The notes under the pieces were generated by a model, which worked only from the letters and a program-made list of their open reading frames with translations, did not search any database and had not been told where the DNA came from. Made by a program: the position numbers and the translations under genes. A stretch of 64,000 nucleotides of DNA. Source: Coxiellaceae bacterium (GTDB lineage Bacteria; Pseudomonadota; Gammaproteobacteria; Coxiellales; Coxiellaceae). The DNA lies in the NCBI GenBank assembly GCA_029210045.1, contig JARGNX010000003.1, forward strand, positions 88,096 through 152,095. Direction: 5' to 3'. Of the stretch, positions 33,981 through 43,832 are shown in pieces (the first letter of the stretch is position 1; every line of letters starts with the position of its first letter).

Positions 33981-34811
33981 ATGACTAAAAAAAATATCCT
34001 AATTACGGGTTGTTCTTCAGGTATTGGTTTAGCTTGTGTTAAGCAATTGCTTGATCGAGGGGAGAATGTATTTGCTACGGCGCGTAAGCCTGAAGATTTG
34101 GACAAGTTAAAAGCATTGGGTGCGACCGCTATACATATGGAGTTGAGCAATGAAGATTCGATCCAAGCGTGTATGAAGCAAGTGATTGAGCAGGGCGATG
34201 GCAAGATTGATGTGTTGATCAATAATGCGGGTGCTGCCGTGCCGGGAGCTGTTGAAGATTTGAGCACTTCGGCGTTGCATCGCCAATTTCAGATTAATGT
34301 ATTTGGCACGATGGAATTAACCCGTTTGGTGATTCCTTATATGCGTGATCAGCGGCGCGGCAGAATTATTTTTGTCAGTTCGATATTGGCTATCTTGACG
34401 ATGCAGTGTCGCGGTGCGTATTCAGCTAGCAAGCATGCGTTGGAAAGTTTTGTACGGGCGATGCGCATGGAGCTCAAAGACACTCCTATTAAAGTGATCT
34501 CATTTCGGCCGGGTGCGATTCGTACCGAGTTTCGAGCCAATGCCAAGCAGGCATTTGCTGAGCATGTGGATAGTAAAGACAGTCACCATAAAGATTTGTA
34601 CAAACGATACAATCGACAGGATTTTGATAAGCTCCACAAACCGTTACCATTTTCGTTGACGGCAGAGAAAGCAGCTGAAAAGATCGTTAAGGTCGTTTAC
34701 CTGGATAAGCCTAAGCCGATGTATTATGTCACTTTTGCGGCGCATTTGATGTCATGGCTATCACGCTGCTTGCCAGAACGCTGTATTGATTGGATAATGC
34801 AGCGATTCTAG
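33981..34811 (+). CDS. Short-chain dehydrogenase/reductase
   Basis: The 276-residue classical SDR has the nucleotide-binding TGCSSGIG (near residue 9), NNAG (near 83), the catalytic Ser in VSSIL and the Y-x-x-x-K in YSASKHALE. The PGAIRTEF segment follows. The C-terminal extension carries an amphipathic or hydrophobic stretch (YYVTFAAHLMSWL) that may bind membrane. Substrate class is unknown, possibly lipid or retinol-like. It precedes proS by 36 bases. Confidence 0.88.
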   Translation: MTKKNILITGCSSGIGLACVKQLLDRGENVFATARKPEDLDKLKALGATAIHMELSNEDSIQACMKQVIEQGDGKIDVLINNAGAAVPGAVEDLSTSALHRQFQINVFGTMELTRLVIPYMRDQRRGRIIFVSSILAILTMQCRGAYSASKHALESFVRAMRMELKDTPIKVISFRPGAIRTEFRANAKQAFAEHVDSKDSHHKDLYKRYNRQDFDKLHKPLPFSLTAEKAAEKIVKVVYLDKPKPMYYVTFAAHLMSWLSRCLPERCIDWIMQRF

Positions 34812-34847
34812 CTAGATTTTGCAAACAATGAACAAGAGAAAGGCACT

Positions 34848-36566
34848 ATGACTCGCACTTCCGAATACTTATTAAGTACAACTCGTGAGACCCCAGCTGA
34901 TGCTGAGTTGGTCAGTCATCAATTGATGTTACGTGCGGGTATGATCCGCAAAGTGGCGAGTGGCATTTATACCTGGTTGCCGTTGGGTTACCGTGTATTG
35001 CGACGCGTCGAGAATGTGATTCGGCACGCCATGGACGAAACCGGTGCGATGGAGATGTTAATGCCGTCAGTGCAACCGGCGGAGTTGTGGCAAGAGTCGG
35101 GTCGTTGGGCGAAGTATGGTCCTGAGTTATTGCGCATTACAGATCGTAATGATCGTGAGTTTTGTTATGGCCCAACGCATGAAGAAATCATTGCTGATGC
35201 TGTGCGTAACGATATTAGAAGTTATAAGCAATTGCCTATATCGTTTTATCAAATTCAAACCAAGTTTCGTGATGAGATTCGTCCGCGCTTTGGTGTGATG
35301 CGTTCGCGTGAGTTTATTATGAAAGATGCATATTCGTTTCATATGGACCAAGAGTCGATGGCCAAAACTTATGAAACCATGTATCAAGCATACTGCAATA
35401 TTTTCACGCGCTTGGGTTTAAATTACCGTGCGGTGTTGGCAGATTCGGGTGCTATTGGTGGTAAGACTTCACATGAATTCCAAGTGTTGGCACAGTCGGG
35501 TGAAGATGTGATTGCTTATTGTGGCAAGAGTGATTATGCGGCGAATGTCGAACGTGCTGAGGCGTTAGCACCGACAACACCGGAAGTGGATTTGGATGCG
35601 GCTGAGAAGATGGTAAAGGTGGAAACACCTAACTGTAAAACTATGCAAGACGTAGCTGATTTTTTTGATGAGCCGTTAGCGCGTGGCATAAAAACGTTAA
35701 TGGTTAAAGGTGAAGAACAACCATTGGTAGCGTTGGTGCTGCGTGGTGACCACAGTTTAAATGATATCAAAGCGACGGCTTGTGCTGAGGTGGCGCGCCC
35801 ATTACAAATGGCCGATGAAGCAGAAGTGAAAGCAGCTTTGGGTTGTGGCTTTGGTTCGTTGGGCCCGATTGGTTTGGATATTCCAGTGATTATCGATCGA
35901 GATGCGGCGGTATTAGTTGATTTCAGTGCGGGTGCAAATGAAGACGGCTACCACTATCAGCATGTGCATTGGGAGCGAGATCAGCCTCGTAAGGTTGTAG
36001 CGGATTTGCGTAATGTGGTTGACGGTGATTTGAGTCCGGATGGTGAGGGCAGCTTGACGTTGGTGCGTGGTATTGAGGTGGGTCACATTTTCCAAAACGA
36101 TGATGTCTACACCAAATCGATGGGCGTGTCGGTGCTAAATGAAAATGGTAAGAACGTTACCTTATTAAGTGGTTGCTATGGTATTGGCGTGACGCGTATT
36201 GTCGCCGCTGCGATTGAGCAACATCATGATGAGCGTGGTATTGTTTGGCCAGATGCGATGGCGCCATTTGAAATCGCATTATTGCCGATGCAGATGCATA
36301 AATCATATCGCGTAAAGCAAGCAGCTGAACAATTATACGGTGAGTTGTGTACGGCGGGTTACGATGTATTATTTGATGACCGCAAAGAGCGACCAGGCAT
36401 TATGTTTGCGGATAGTGATTTGATTGGTATTCCGCATCGTGTTGTTGTCAGTGAATCAGGCTTGGATGATGGTACAATCGAATATAAATCACGCCGCACC
36501 GGTGTAATTGAGCATTTACCGTTCAATGATATTTTGGCAGCATTGGCTGAACGGGTTGGCATATAA
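34848..36566 (+). CDS. proS: Prolyl-tRNA synthetase
   Basis: The 572-residue class II synthetase is of bacterial type, with motif 1 around [14 protein letters not shown], motif 2 [17 protein letters not shown] and motif 3 [14 protein letters not shown]. The INS editing domain at about 230-390 carries the K residue segment [12 protein letters not shown], and the C-terminal anticodon domain follows. It charges tRNA-Pro and edits mis-charged Ala. AGAAAGG precedes the ATG. The tolA start lies 12 bases downstream. Confidence 0.97.
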   Translation: MTRTSEYLLSTTRETPADAELVSHQLMLRAGMIRKVASGIYTWLPLGYRVLRRVENVIRHAMDETGAMEMLMPSVQPAELWQESGRWAKYGPELLRITDRNDREFCYGPTHEEIIADAVRNDIRSYKQLPISFYQIQTKFRDEIRPRFGVMRSREFIMKDAYSFHMDQESMAKTYETMYQAYCNIFTRLGLNYRAVLADSGAIGGKTSHEFQVLAQSGEDVIAYCGKSDYAANVERAEALAPTTPEVDLDAAEKMVKVETPNCKTMQDVADFFDEPLARGIKTLMVKGEEQPLVALVLRGDHSLNDIKATACAEVARPLQMADEAEVKAALGCGFGSLGPIGLDIPVIIDRDAAVLVDFSAGANEDGYHYQHVHWERDQPRKVVADLRNVVDGDLSPDGEGSLTLVRGIEVGHIFQNDDVYTKSMGVSVLNENGKNVTLLSGCYGIGVTRIVAAAIEQHHDERGIVWPDAMAPFEIALLPMQMHKSYRVKQAAEQLYGELCTAGYDVLFDDRKERPGIMFADSDLIGIPHRVVVSESGLDDGTIEYKSRRTGVIEHLPFNDILAALAERVGI

Positions 36567-36578
36567 ATTGGAGCCAGG

Positions 36579-37457
36579 ATGGTAGCGAAAAAGCGCAGCA
36601 GAATCCCAGCAGAGTATCGCTGGCCACTGACGATTGCGGTGGTGTTGCATCTTATTTTGATTATCTCAATGACGATTGAAATTAAAGGTGCTTCCTATAA
36701 GCAGATGCAGTTGTCAGCAAATGCGCCGGTTAAGGTGGTGCAAGCGCATGCTATCTCAGTTAAGCAAGTCGATAAGCAAGTGAAGCGTGTCGATGATATC
36801 AAGCAAGCCAAATTAAAAGCACAACGTGCTGCAGTAGCAAAAAAACGCGCGATCGCGTTAGCCAAAGCGAAGGCAATTGCTAAAGCTAAGGCACAGGCTC
36901 AAGCGCGGATACGTGCCAAAGCTAAGGCGAAAGCATTAGCATTGGCCAAGGCAAAAGCCGCCGCTAAAGCCGCGGCGCAAGCAAAAGCTAAAGCGGTGGC
37001 TGCCAAGGCAGCAGCGAAGGCTAAAGCGATTAAGGTGGCTAAAAAGCGTGCTGCACTAAAGGCCCAGCAACAAAAATTACAACAAGCTTTATTGCAACAG
37101 CAACTGCAAGCTGACCAAAGCAGTATCAAACAAGCGCAAGCACAAGCTGCGGCTGCCGCCGTGGATAAATATAAAACACGTATCTTACAGGCCATTAGCC
37201 AGCGCTGGTTAGTACCTTCTGGGGTGAGCAAAAAATTGAGCTGTGAACTGAGGGTCCGGCTCGGCCCTGGGGGTGTGGTATTAAATGTTAAAACCGTACG
37301 AAGCAGCGGTAATTCGGCGCTTGATCGCTCGGCGACGACTGCTGTATATAAAGCGTCGCCATTACCGGTACCCAAAGATCCGGCGTTATTTGACAAATTT
37401 CGAGAGCTCAGCTTAACTGTACGTCCAGAATCGGTAGTCGATAGTGAGCTTGGCTAA
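36579..37457 (+). CDS. tolA: TolA envelope protein
   Basis: The 292-residue product has a membrane anchor at about 16-36 (LTIAVVLHLILIISMTI). A long Lys/Ala helix follows (about 65-190, with AKAKA repeats spanning the periplasm), then a TolA/TonB-like C-terminal domain (about 195-292, with SCELRVRLGPGGVV). It links the inner-membrane TolQR motor to TolB-Pal. It is shorter than E. coli TolA. tolQ and tolR are not upstream; proS is. Confidence 0.9.
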   Translation: MVAKKRSRIPAEYRWPLTIAVVLHLILIISMTIEIKGASYKQMQLSANAPVKVVQAHAISVKQVDKQVKRVDDIKQAKLKAQRAAVAKKRAIALAKAKAIAKAKAQAQARIRAKAKAKALALAKAKAAAKAAAQAKAKAVAAKAAAKAKAIKVAKKRAALKAQQQKLQQALLQQQLQADQSSIKQAQAQAAAAAVDKYKTRILQAISQRWLVPSGVSKKLSCELRVRLGPGGVVLNVKTVRSSGNSALDRSATTAVYKASPLPVPKDPALFDKFRELSLTVRPESVVDSELG

Positions 37458-37478
37458 TTATTTGAATAGGACAACCAT

Positions 37479-38783
37479 ATGAAATTGAAGTGCGTATTTA
37501 TAGCATTTATGCTGGCGATAGTGAGTTTGCCGTTAACGGCGATGGCAGCATTAAATCTTGAATTAACTCAGGGCATCGGTAAAGCGATACCGGTTGCCAT
37601 CGCCAATTTTGCAGGCGGTGCTGTGCAAGGCCCGGGTGATCAAACGGTTGAACAGGTGGTGACTAATGACTTGACTCATAGTGGTCAATTCCGTGTGCTT
37701 AATCCTGTGATTGATAATGTGTCAGCACAAATGCAAAAGCCGAATTATAACCAATGGCGACAAATGGGTGTTAATGACGTGCTATTGGGTAGTGTGACAT
37801 CACGTTTTGGTAATCGCATTCAGGTCAAAGTGAAGCTGGTGGATGTGTATTCGAAAGCGGTGTTGGTCAATAAAAGTTTCACCGTTAGTAAAGACGATCT
37901 TCGCCAAGTAGCTCACCAGGTCAGTGATATGATTTATCAAAAATTGACCGGCACTCGTGGAATTTTTTCAACTAAATTGGCCTATGTGTTGGTCAAACAC
38001 GAAGCAGGTAAACCATCGCGCTATGCTTTGGAGGTGAGTGATGCTGATGGTTTTAATCCGCGGCCGTTATTGGTGTCGTATATGCCAATTATGTCACCGG
38101 CATGGACTCCAGATGGTAAAAAAATTGCCTATGTTTCTTTTGAGAATCATCGCGCAACTGTTTATGTGCAACAACTGGCGACAGGTAAGCGTAGTAAAAT
38201 AAGTGCATTGCCAGGTATTAATGGCGCGCCGGCGTTTTCGCCGAATGGCGATAAAGTGGCCCTGGTATTAACCAAGTCAGGTAACCCAAAGTTATATACC
38301 TTAGATTTACGCAGTCAACAGCTAAAAGAGTTAACGCGTGGCCGTTCGATTGATACCGAGCCAAATTGGGCGCCGGATGGTCAGTCGATTTTGTTTACAT
38401 CGAATCGTGGTGGTAACCCACAAATTTATCGTTATGAATTAACCAGTGGTAAAATTAGTCGCGTGACCTATGACGGTAATTACAATGCGCGCGCACGTTT
38501 CTTGCCGGATGAAAAAAGCATTGTGATGTTGCATCGCAAGCGCGGCCTATTTGGTATTGCTATGCAAGACTTATCCAGTGGTCGTGTCAATGTATTAACG
38601 CGGGCGAATTCGGATGAGTCACCTAGCTTAGCACCGAATGGTAAGATGGTAATTTATGCCACGAGTTATGGTGGGCGCGGGGTGTTGGCCATGGTATCGA
38701 CTGATGGCCGAATAAAGTTGCGTTTGCCTGCGAGGGAAGGTAATGTACAAGAGCCAGCTTGGTCGCCCTATTTGCAAGGGTAG
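37479..38783 (+). CDS. tolB: TolB periplasmic propeller
   Basis: The 434-residue product has a signal peptide ending TAMAA, a TolB N-terminal domain and the six-blade propeller. PD40-type blades are visible: [30 protein letters not shown] and [14 protein letters not shown]. It binds Pal and the TolA C-terminal domain during outer-membrane constriction at division. Normal length; 21 bases after tolA and 18 before the pal start. Confidence 0.96.
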   Translation: MKLKCVFIAFMLAIVSLPLTAMAALNLELTQGIGKAIPVAIANFAGGAVQGPGDQTVEQVVTNDLTHSGQFRVLNPVIDNVSAQMQKPNYNQWRQMGVNDVLLGSVTSRFGNRIQVKVKLVDVYSKAVLVNKSFTVSKDDLRQVAHQVSDMIYQKLTGTRGIFSTKLAYVLVKHEAGKPSRYALEVSDADGFNPRPLLVSYMPIMSPAWTPDGKKIAYVSFENHRATVYVQQLATGKRSKISALPGINGAPAFSPNGDKVALVLTKSGNPKLYTLDLRSQQLKELTRGRSIDTEPNWAPDGQSILFTSNRGGNPQIYRYELTSGKISRVTYDGNYNARARFLPDEKSIVMLHRKRGLFGIAMQDLSSGRVNVLTRANSDESPSLAPNGKMVIYATSYGGRGVLAMVSTDGRIKLRLPAREGNVQEPAWSPYLQG

Positions 38784-38801
38784 TTTTTGAAGGAGATAGC
38801 T

Positions 38802-39395
38802 ATGAAGTTCAATACGTTAGCGATGCCTGCGGTGGTAATAGCGTGTGCATTTAGTTTGAGTGCTTGTAATATGGCGGGCAAGAATAATTCGGATACTAAT
38901 GCCGTAGCCTCTCAGAGTGCCAGCGCAGCAGATGCTGGTGGCGCGCAAACTTATGCGTTGAATGGTAACCAAACAGTTGATGGCCAAAGCGGTGCGGTGA
39001 CTGCTGATGGTAGCGATGGCAACTACCCTAATATGGTTAAGAACTCAACTAGGGCGCCGGAAAATCAGACCTATTACTTCGCATTTAGCAGCAGTGGCTT
39101 AAAGCGTCAGGCTGATATGGCCGCGATTGTGGCACAAGCGAATTATTTAGTTAGTCATCCAAATGCCAAAGTGCGCTTGGAAGGAAATACGGATGATCGT
39201 GGAAGCCGTGAATTTAACATTGGTTTAGGTTGGCGCCGTGATCAAACAATTGAAGATATTCTATTGCAGCATGGTGTGGCTAAAGACCAAATTAAATTGG
39301 TGAGTTATGGCAAAGAACGTCCAGCTGTATTCGGTGGAAATGAAGCAGCATGGCGTTTGAATCGTCGTGTTAATTTGGTATATGAGGCAACGTAA
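38802..39395 (+). CDS. pal: Pal, peptidoglycan-associated lipoprotein
   Basis: The ATG at 38802 follows GAAGGAGATAG. The lipobox LSAC gives lipidated C22. A disordered linker is followed by an OmpA-like domain with the DAP-binding loop (GNTDDRGSREFNIGLGWRR). It anchors the outer membrane to the wall. 197 residues, slightly longer than E. coli because of the linker. Confidence 0.96.
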   Translation: MKFNTLAMPAVVIACAFSLSACNMAGKNNSDTNAVASQSASAADAGGAQTYALNGNQTVDGQSGAVTADGSDGNYPNMVKNSTRAPENQTYYFAFSSSGLKRQADMAAIVAQANYLVSHPNAKVRLEGNTDDRGSREFNIGLGWRRDQTIEDILLQHGVAKDQIKLVSYGKERPAVFGGNEAAWRLNRRVNLVYEAT

Positions 39396-39398
39396 AAA

Positions 39399-40409
39399 AT
39401 GGTTAAATCAAAAACTTCTATTTTAGCAATAGTAGCAGCTGCAAGTTTATCAGCTGCTTCGTTTATTTATGCAGATGATGCAACGGCACCTGTCGTCGAT
39501 ATCAATAATGATAATGTGCAATTGGCAGCGAATACTAATGTGCAGCAACCCGCTAAGGTGACAGACGTTAGTGATAACGATTCGAATGCATCTCCACAAC
39601 CAGCTGTGACAACCACCACGGTAGCCATGGATAGTTCAATGCCGGTTGGGCAGCGTGTGAATCAATTGGCGCGTCAGATGAAAAACATCACCACAATGAA
39701 TTTGCCTCAGCAGATCAGCGATCTGCAAAATCAGATTCAACAGCTGCGTGGTCAATTGCAAGTGCAGTCGCATGATCTGAAATTGTTAAATACACAGCAA
39801 CGCAGTTTTTATCAAGACGTTGATCAACGCTTACAACAACTAAAAACGCTGGTGAGTAATTCAAGTAACGGTGCGGATGATAACGGCTCGTCTAATACGG
39901 GTCCCTCTTCATCGAGTGGTTCAAGCAATAGCAGCAGTAGCAGTAAGGCCTCTGGTAGTAACGTGACAAGCCAATTAAATACGAGTGCCGCGTCGCAAAA
40001 CTTTAACTTAAAAGATGCACAGACATACCAAACGGCTTTTGCTTTGGTGCTAAAGAAACAATTCACTCCGGCGATGGAAGGCTTTCAAAATTACCTAAGC
40101 AGCTATCCTAATGGCCGCTATGCCGTTAATGCGCACTATTGGTTGGGTGAGATTTATTTGCGTCAAAGCCAAACTAAGAAAGCGATCAGTGAGTTTTCGG
40201 CTGTCGTAAAAGATTATCCGAAGAGTAATAAAGTAGCAGATTCTAAGCTGAAGATTGCGATGATTCATATGAGTCAAGGTAAAACGGCAGAAGCTAAATC
40301 GGAATACAGTGCGTTGAAAAAAGAATATCCGGGCACGACCGCTGCGCAGTTAGCCAGTATTCAATTGCAACAAATAGCTGCGGGGAAAGTCACTAGCCAT
40401 GTCCAATAA
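39399..40409 (+). CDS. cpoB: CpoB/YbgF Tol-Pal coordinator
   Basis: The 336-residue product has a signal peptide ending FIYA. The coiled-coil trimerisation region (about 85-150) has many Gln residues. An unusually long Ser/Asn/Gly linker (about 150-195, with runs such as SSSSGSSNSSSSSKASGS) is followed by a TPR domain (about 210-330: YQTAFALVLKKQFTPAMEGF and ANAHYWLGEIYLRQ-like repeats). It coordinates peptidoglycan synthesis with constriction. It overlaps queE by 11 bases. Confidence 0.93.
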   Translation: MVKSKTSILAIVAAASLSAASFIYADDATAPVVDINNDNVQLAANTNVQQPAKVTDVSDNDSNASPQPAVTTTTVAMDSSMPVGQRVNQLARQMKNITTMNLPQQISDLQNQIQQLRGQLQVQSHDLKLLNTQQRSFYQDVDQRLQQLKTLVSNSSNGADDNGSSNTGPSSSSGSSNSSSSSKASGSNVTSQLNTSAASQNFNLKDAQTYQTAFALVLKKQFTPAMEGFQNYLSSYPNGRYAVNAHYWLGEIYLRQSQTKKAISEFSAVVKDYPKSNKVADSKLKIAMIHMSQGKTAEAKSEYSALKKEYPGTTAAQLASIQLQQIAAGKVTSHVQ

Positions 40410-41082
40410 GGTCGAATCAGACCACAAGGATAGGGTTAGCGAATCATTACGGATTACCGAGATTTTTTATTCATTGCAGGGTGAAGCTGATACCGTTGGC
40501 TGGCCCACGTTGTTTATTCGTTTAACCGGTTGTCCATTGCGTTGTCAGTATTGTGATACCGAATATGCGTTTCATGGTGGTAAAAAGCAAACGCTGGATG
40601 CCATTATTGAGCAAGCTCAAGCGCATAAAACATTGCGCCATATTACAGTATCTGGTGGCGAACCATTGGCGCAACCAGCCGTTATTCCATTAATGCAACG
40701 CTTATGTGACTTGGGTTATGCGGTATCACTCGAAACCAGTGGCGCGCTAGATATTAGTAAGGTAGACGACCGAGTGAGTCGCGTTGTGGATATTAAGACA
40801 CCGGACTCGGGTGAGGTAACAAAAAATCGCTGGCAGAATATGCCTTTGTTACAGCCAAATGATCAGCTGAAATTTGTTTTGTGTAGTCGTGCAGACTATG
40901 ATTGGGCAAAACAAATAATCGAAGAGCACCAGCTATTGTCTCGCTGCCCAGTGTTGTTTTCACCAAGCTTTGAACAAATTAATGCGAGAAGATTGGCCGA
41001 CTGGATTGTTGTCGACCAATTGCCTGTCCGCTTTCAATTACAGCTACATAAAATTCTATGGAGCGATGAGCCAGGGCGTTAA
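40399..41082 (+). CDS. queE: QueE, 7-carboxy-7-deazaguanine synthase
   Basis: The 227-residue radical-SAM protein has cluster cysteines C45, C49 and C52 (CPLRCQYC) and the QueE opening IFYSLQGEA. The GGEP segment (VSGGEPLAQP) binds SAM. It converts carboxytetrahydropterin to 7-carboxy-7-deazaguanine in queuosine synthesis. Coupling to the Tol-Pal operon by overlap is common in gammaproteobacteria. Confidence 0.93.
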   Translation: MSNKVESDHKDRVSESLRITEIFYSLQGEADTVGWPTLFIRLTGCPLRCQYCDTEYAFHGGKKQTLDAIIEQAQAHKTLRHITVSGGEPLAQPAVIPLMQRLCDLGYAVSLETSGALDISKVDDRVSRVVDIKTPDSGEVTKNRWQNMPLLQPNDQLKFVLCSRADYDWAKQIIEEHQLLSRCPVLFSPSFEQINARRLADWIVVDQLPVRFQLQLHKILWSDEPGR

Positions 41083-41094
41083 TGAGCTCTTACT

Positions 41095-41214
41095 ATAGCG
41101 CCACTCACTTCGTTCTAGACGCGGCGCAAGTGAGGCGAGAGCGTGTATAGATACATACATGACCGATGATGATCGAGTTTGTAACAATGTACAGAATGAA
41201 GTGAGTGGCGCTAT
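41095..41214. mobile_element. 120-bp MITE-like element with 22-bp terminal inverted repeats
   Basis: The left end ATAGCGCCACTCACTTCGTT (41095-41116 in full) and the right end (41193-41214) are complementary at 21 of 22 positions. The interior is a second partial hairpin and has no gene. The element exactly fills the gap between queE and the convergent thioesterase stop codon, so it may also serve as a bidirectional terminator. Confidence 0.65.
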
Positions 41215-41682
41215 TTACCAGCGATGATAGGCTGGGTGGGATTCATTAACAGCCACAAACATACCTTGGCAGGTGGCGGTGATTTTATCATTGGCAATGA
41301 TGTGTCCAGCGGTCCAGGCTTTATTGCCGTCGATGTTTTCAACCCAGGCTTCTATGAGTAATACGCTGTCACTGGGGGTGGGGCGTTTGAGGTGAATGTT
41401 ATATTCTGCTGTTACGGTGCACGGTGGCGTTTTCAATCCTTGATGTTGCATCAATGCCCAGCAAGCTGTCCAGTTGCAGTGGCAATCCATTAACACACCA
41501 ACAATGCCGCCAGATACAGCGCCTTCAAATGCGCGATGTTCTGGCCGAGCGGTGAATTCGGCAATCACCTTATCGCCATCGACGTAGCTATTGATCTGCA
41601 GGCCTTTGCTATTTGCAGGACCGCAACCAAAGCAAATGCTGTCTTTGGCGTATTGTTGTTGTAGGCTGATTTTTTCTGTCAT
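41215..41682 (-). CDS. PaaI-type hotdog thioesterase
   Basis: The 155-residue product is a single hotdog domain with CFGCGPANSKGLQI at the start. The catalytic-region helix is AVSGGIVGVLMDCHCNWTACWAL, and the β-strand CTVTAEYNIHLKRPTP follows. The family cleaves acyl-CoA or aryl-CoA; the substrate is not deducible. There is no signal peptide. Confidence 0.85.
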   Translation of the reverse strand: MTEKISLQQQYAKDSICFGCGPANSKGLQINSYVDGDKVIAEFTARPEHRAFEGAVSGGIVGVLMDCHCNWTACWALMQHQGLKTPPCTVTAEYNIHLKRPTPSDSVLLIEAWVENIDGNKAWTAGHIIANDKITATCQGMFVAVNESHPAYHRW

Positions 41683-41752
41683 GATTAAAGTGTAGCAAAA
41701 TCCGTTTCTCAGTGAAATATATGGCTGTATTAAGGCGCATAGGCGTGCTGCT

Positions 41753-41905
41753 TGTCATCCCGCACTAGATGCGGGATCTATGTATTATCCTGGATCCCGG
41801 GTCTTCGCCCGGGATGACAAGACAGGTTCGCCACGGTCGTATAGCAATGACAAGGCAGGTTCGCCATGGTCGTATAGCAATGACAAGGCAGGTTCGAGGG
41901 CGGGG
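41753..41905. repeat. Family B palindrome and 33-bp tandem repeats
   Basis: A TGTCATCCCGCACTAGATGC hairpin and a second hairpin (CCCGGGTCTTCGCCCGGG) are followed by repeats of GCAATGACAAGGCAGGTTCG plus CCATGGTCGTATA. These are partial copies of the same mobile palindrome seen elsewhere. Confidence 0.75.
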
Positions 41906-41917
41906 TGGTTTGTGTAT

Positions 41918-42766
41918 TTATTTCAGAGGAAAGTAAATCTCAGTGACTTGTTCTTCTGGGGCTTCATGGTTGGTCATATTAACGTAGTGCATAATGCTGG
42001 GTGATTCTGCAAAGTCGAGTTTATCTTGTTGCACAATGTAGCGGGTAAATTGGTCGTAAGTTTGTTCAATATTCGCCACATCGCCATAGTGCACTAGCTT
42101 GGCATACATGCCACCTGCCAGTGTCATGCTATGCAGTTCATCTATTTCAGCATAACGATCTTGCCAATTAATGCATGCGGCATAGTGACATTTCTCTGGG
42201 TCAGTGAGGTGTGGGTGATCATATGGAATGCCATAGCAGTGGGTGTCATCCGAGATGAGTGTTGATAGGCCTATCAATTGCGCTATTTGCTCCCAGGCAT
42301 ATACCGCTTCTTCGTAAGGACCTATATGTAAAAGATAGGCGAGCTGCACGGGGTCTCGCTCAACAATTTCTATATCGATGGCGGGTTTGTCGCCATATAG
42401 CTTTTCTAATTGGTCGATCATTTGCTGCGAACCATGACGAACTTCGCGTGGTGATACTTTAAAGTGTTTTTTAATGTGACGGCTAAAGGCTTCAGTTGAG
42501 CCAAAGCCTGCATCAAATGCGATTTGAGTGATGGTGCGATCACTCAACCCTAGGGCCATAACTGCGCGATGCGTTTTACGGCGACGAATATATTCTTTTA
42601 ATGACTCACCCGTGATTTGAGTGAAAATACGATGAAAGTGATACGGTGAGAAATAGGCCAGTTCGGCCAGCTGCTCTAGGCTTAGCTCATCATCGAGGTG
42701 CTTATTGATATAGCTCAACACCCGCAAGATGCGTTGTTGGTAGTTGATTTCAGTTGACTGTTTCAT
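41918..42766 (-). CDS. AraC-family regulator with GyrI-like ligand domain
   Basis: The ATG at 42766 gives 282 residues. The N-terminal double HTH has LSLEQLAELAYFSPYHFHRI and ITQIAFDAGFGSTEAFSRHI, the usual AraC helices. The C-terminal half (about 115-282) is a GyrI-like/effector-binding fold, as in Rob. It likely senses small hydrophobic or cationic molecules and activates efflux or stress genes. The ribosome site is weak. Confidence 0.85.
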   Translation of the reverse strand: MKQSTEINYQQRILRVLSYINKHLDDELSLEQLAELAYFSPYHFHRIFTQITGESLKEYIRRRKTHRAVMALGLSDRTITQIAFDAGFGSTEAFSRHIKKHFKVSPREVRHGSQQMIDQLEKLYGDKPAIDIEIVERDPVQLAYLLHIGPYEEAVYAWEQIAQLIGLSTLISDDTHCYGIPYDHPHLTDPEKCHYAACINWQDRYAEIDELHSMTLAGGMYAKLVHYGDVANIEQTYDQFTRYIVQQDKLDFAESPSIMHYVNMTNHEAPEEQVTEIYFPLK

Positions 42767-43156
42767 ATGCGCAAGAATAATCAGGTTTGTGTTTTTGGGT
42801 TGGGCTATTATAGCCAGCATAAATTAATCATTCAGGCCAGTGTACATGAATAGTCTTAAGTTTTACTTAACTAGCATCACAATTTACCTTTCGGTGTTCT
42901 TTTTGGCGACCCTTGTATACGCCTGAAAAATACAAAATACACATAACGGACGAAGAGTTAAGTCTCTGTATAGGTTATTTTATTCGTTGGTAGGGTAGGT
43001 ACGCTATGCGCCTTGTCGGTTATCGTTGTTCAGTGTTAAGTCAGCTATGTCTAGGAAAGGACATTACCTAATCTATGCAGCAATGGCGGGAAGATTGCAC
43101 TTTGTTGTTGATTCTGCCAAGATAATTCCACACCAGCAGCAAGGAAATACCAGACT
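42767..43156. other. Intergenic stretch without a recognised gene
   Basis: The region is 390 bases between divergent genes. A short frame beginning near 43026 overlaps the true start of the 43157 gene and lacks a ribosome site. No tRNA, terminator or repeat is seen. Confidence 0.6.
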
Positions 43157-43828
43157 ATGTCGGACGAAAATGAGCCAGAAGATGAGGCAAGTACCCCTTC
43201 TGATGAGCGCCCCGGAACGGATAATGAGCTAACCGAAGATCAGCATAAGATGCTCGATGATATTGCCGATGTGGCTGCGCAAGCCGGTATTGATGACCCG
43301 CGCTTGTTTTTATGGGATATTAAGCCGCTCGATATTTTATATTTGTTTGATAAGTTTCCTTTTCTGCAAATCGTTGATACGCGTGTAGAAGTTGATCCTC
43401 CTGCAGAACCTGCTTTTATTACCGTGCCCAGCAGTGGCTGGACTGTCTATGACTATGGCAATGCGATGAGTGCATCCCCTGGGTTATTGTTGTGGGGTGG
43501 TGGTGATTTTACCATTCCAGAAGAGGGTGAAAAGGGTGGTGATATTGTTAATCCGGGTAAAGGCACGATCGTTAATCAGGCTTATGAAACGGCTGTAGAA
43601 ATGATTCGCATTGCCGATGAGCGTGGTTGGGAGGGTTTGTTAATTGTTGATGGCCATCCGTTAATGCAATGGGCCGCATGGGTAGAGGCTTATGATCGCG
43701 GTTTTGTGATTGAAGGCTTTGAGCCGAATGAAACAGACTTTGCTAAACGACGTCGTATCCGTCGCAGCAAATCTGAAGAAGATGCACTACGACGTGTGAT
43801 TCAACAGCGCTTGTCTATGGGGCGTTAG
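43157..43828 (+). CDS. Stand-alone LPD7-like protein
   Basis: The 223-residue product has an acidic N-terminal 40 residues. The segment about 140-190 (MIRIADERGWEGLLIVDGHP, then WVEAYDRGFVIEGFEPNETD) matches the pattern of the LPD7 domain, usually found fused to relaxases or large plasmid polyproteins: A...A...GW..I.V.G......AW.EA..RG..V.GF.P...D. The C terminus is Arg-rich (RRRIRRSKSEEDALRRV). Here it stands alone. AAGGAAA lies upstream of the ATG. Function unknown. Confidence 0.6.
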   Translation: MSDENEPEDEASTPSDERPGTDNELTEDQHKMLDDIADVAAQAGIDDPRLFLWDIKPLDILYLFDKFPFLQIVDTRVEVDPPAEPAFITVPSSGWTVYDYGNAMSASPGLLLWGGGDFTIPEEGEKGGDIVNPGKGTIVNQAYETAVEMIRIADERGWEGLLIVDGHPLMQWAAWVEAYDRGFVIEGFEPNETDFAKRRRIRRSKSEEDALRRVIQQRLSMGR

Positions 43829-43832
43829 AGGG

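Noticed and set aside
36899..37396. Minus-strand frame of 165 codons
   Set aside because: It is a shadow of the Lys/Ala repeats of tolA; its composition is an Ala/Cys/Leu artefact.
43026..43232. 68-codon frame before the LPD7-like gene
   Set aside because: It overlaps the better-supported 43157 start in another frame and has no ribosome site.
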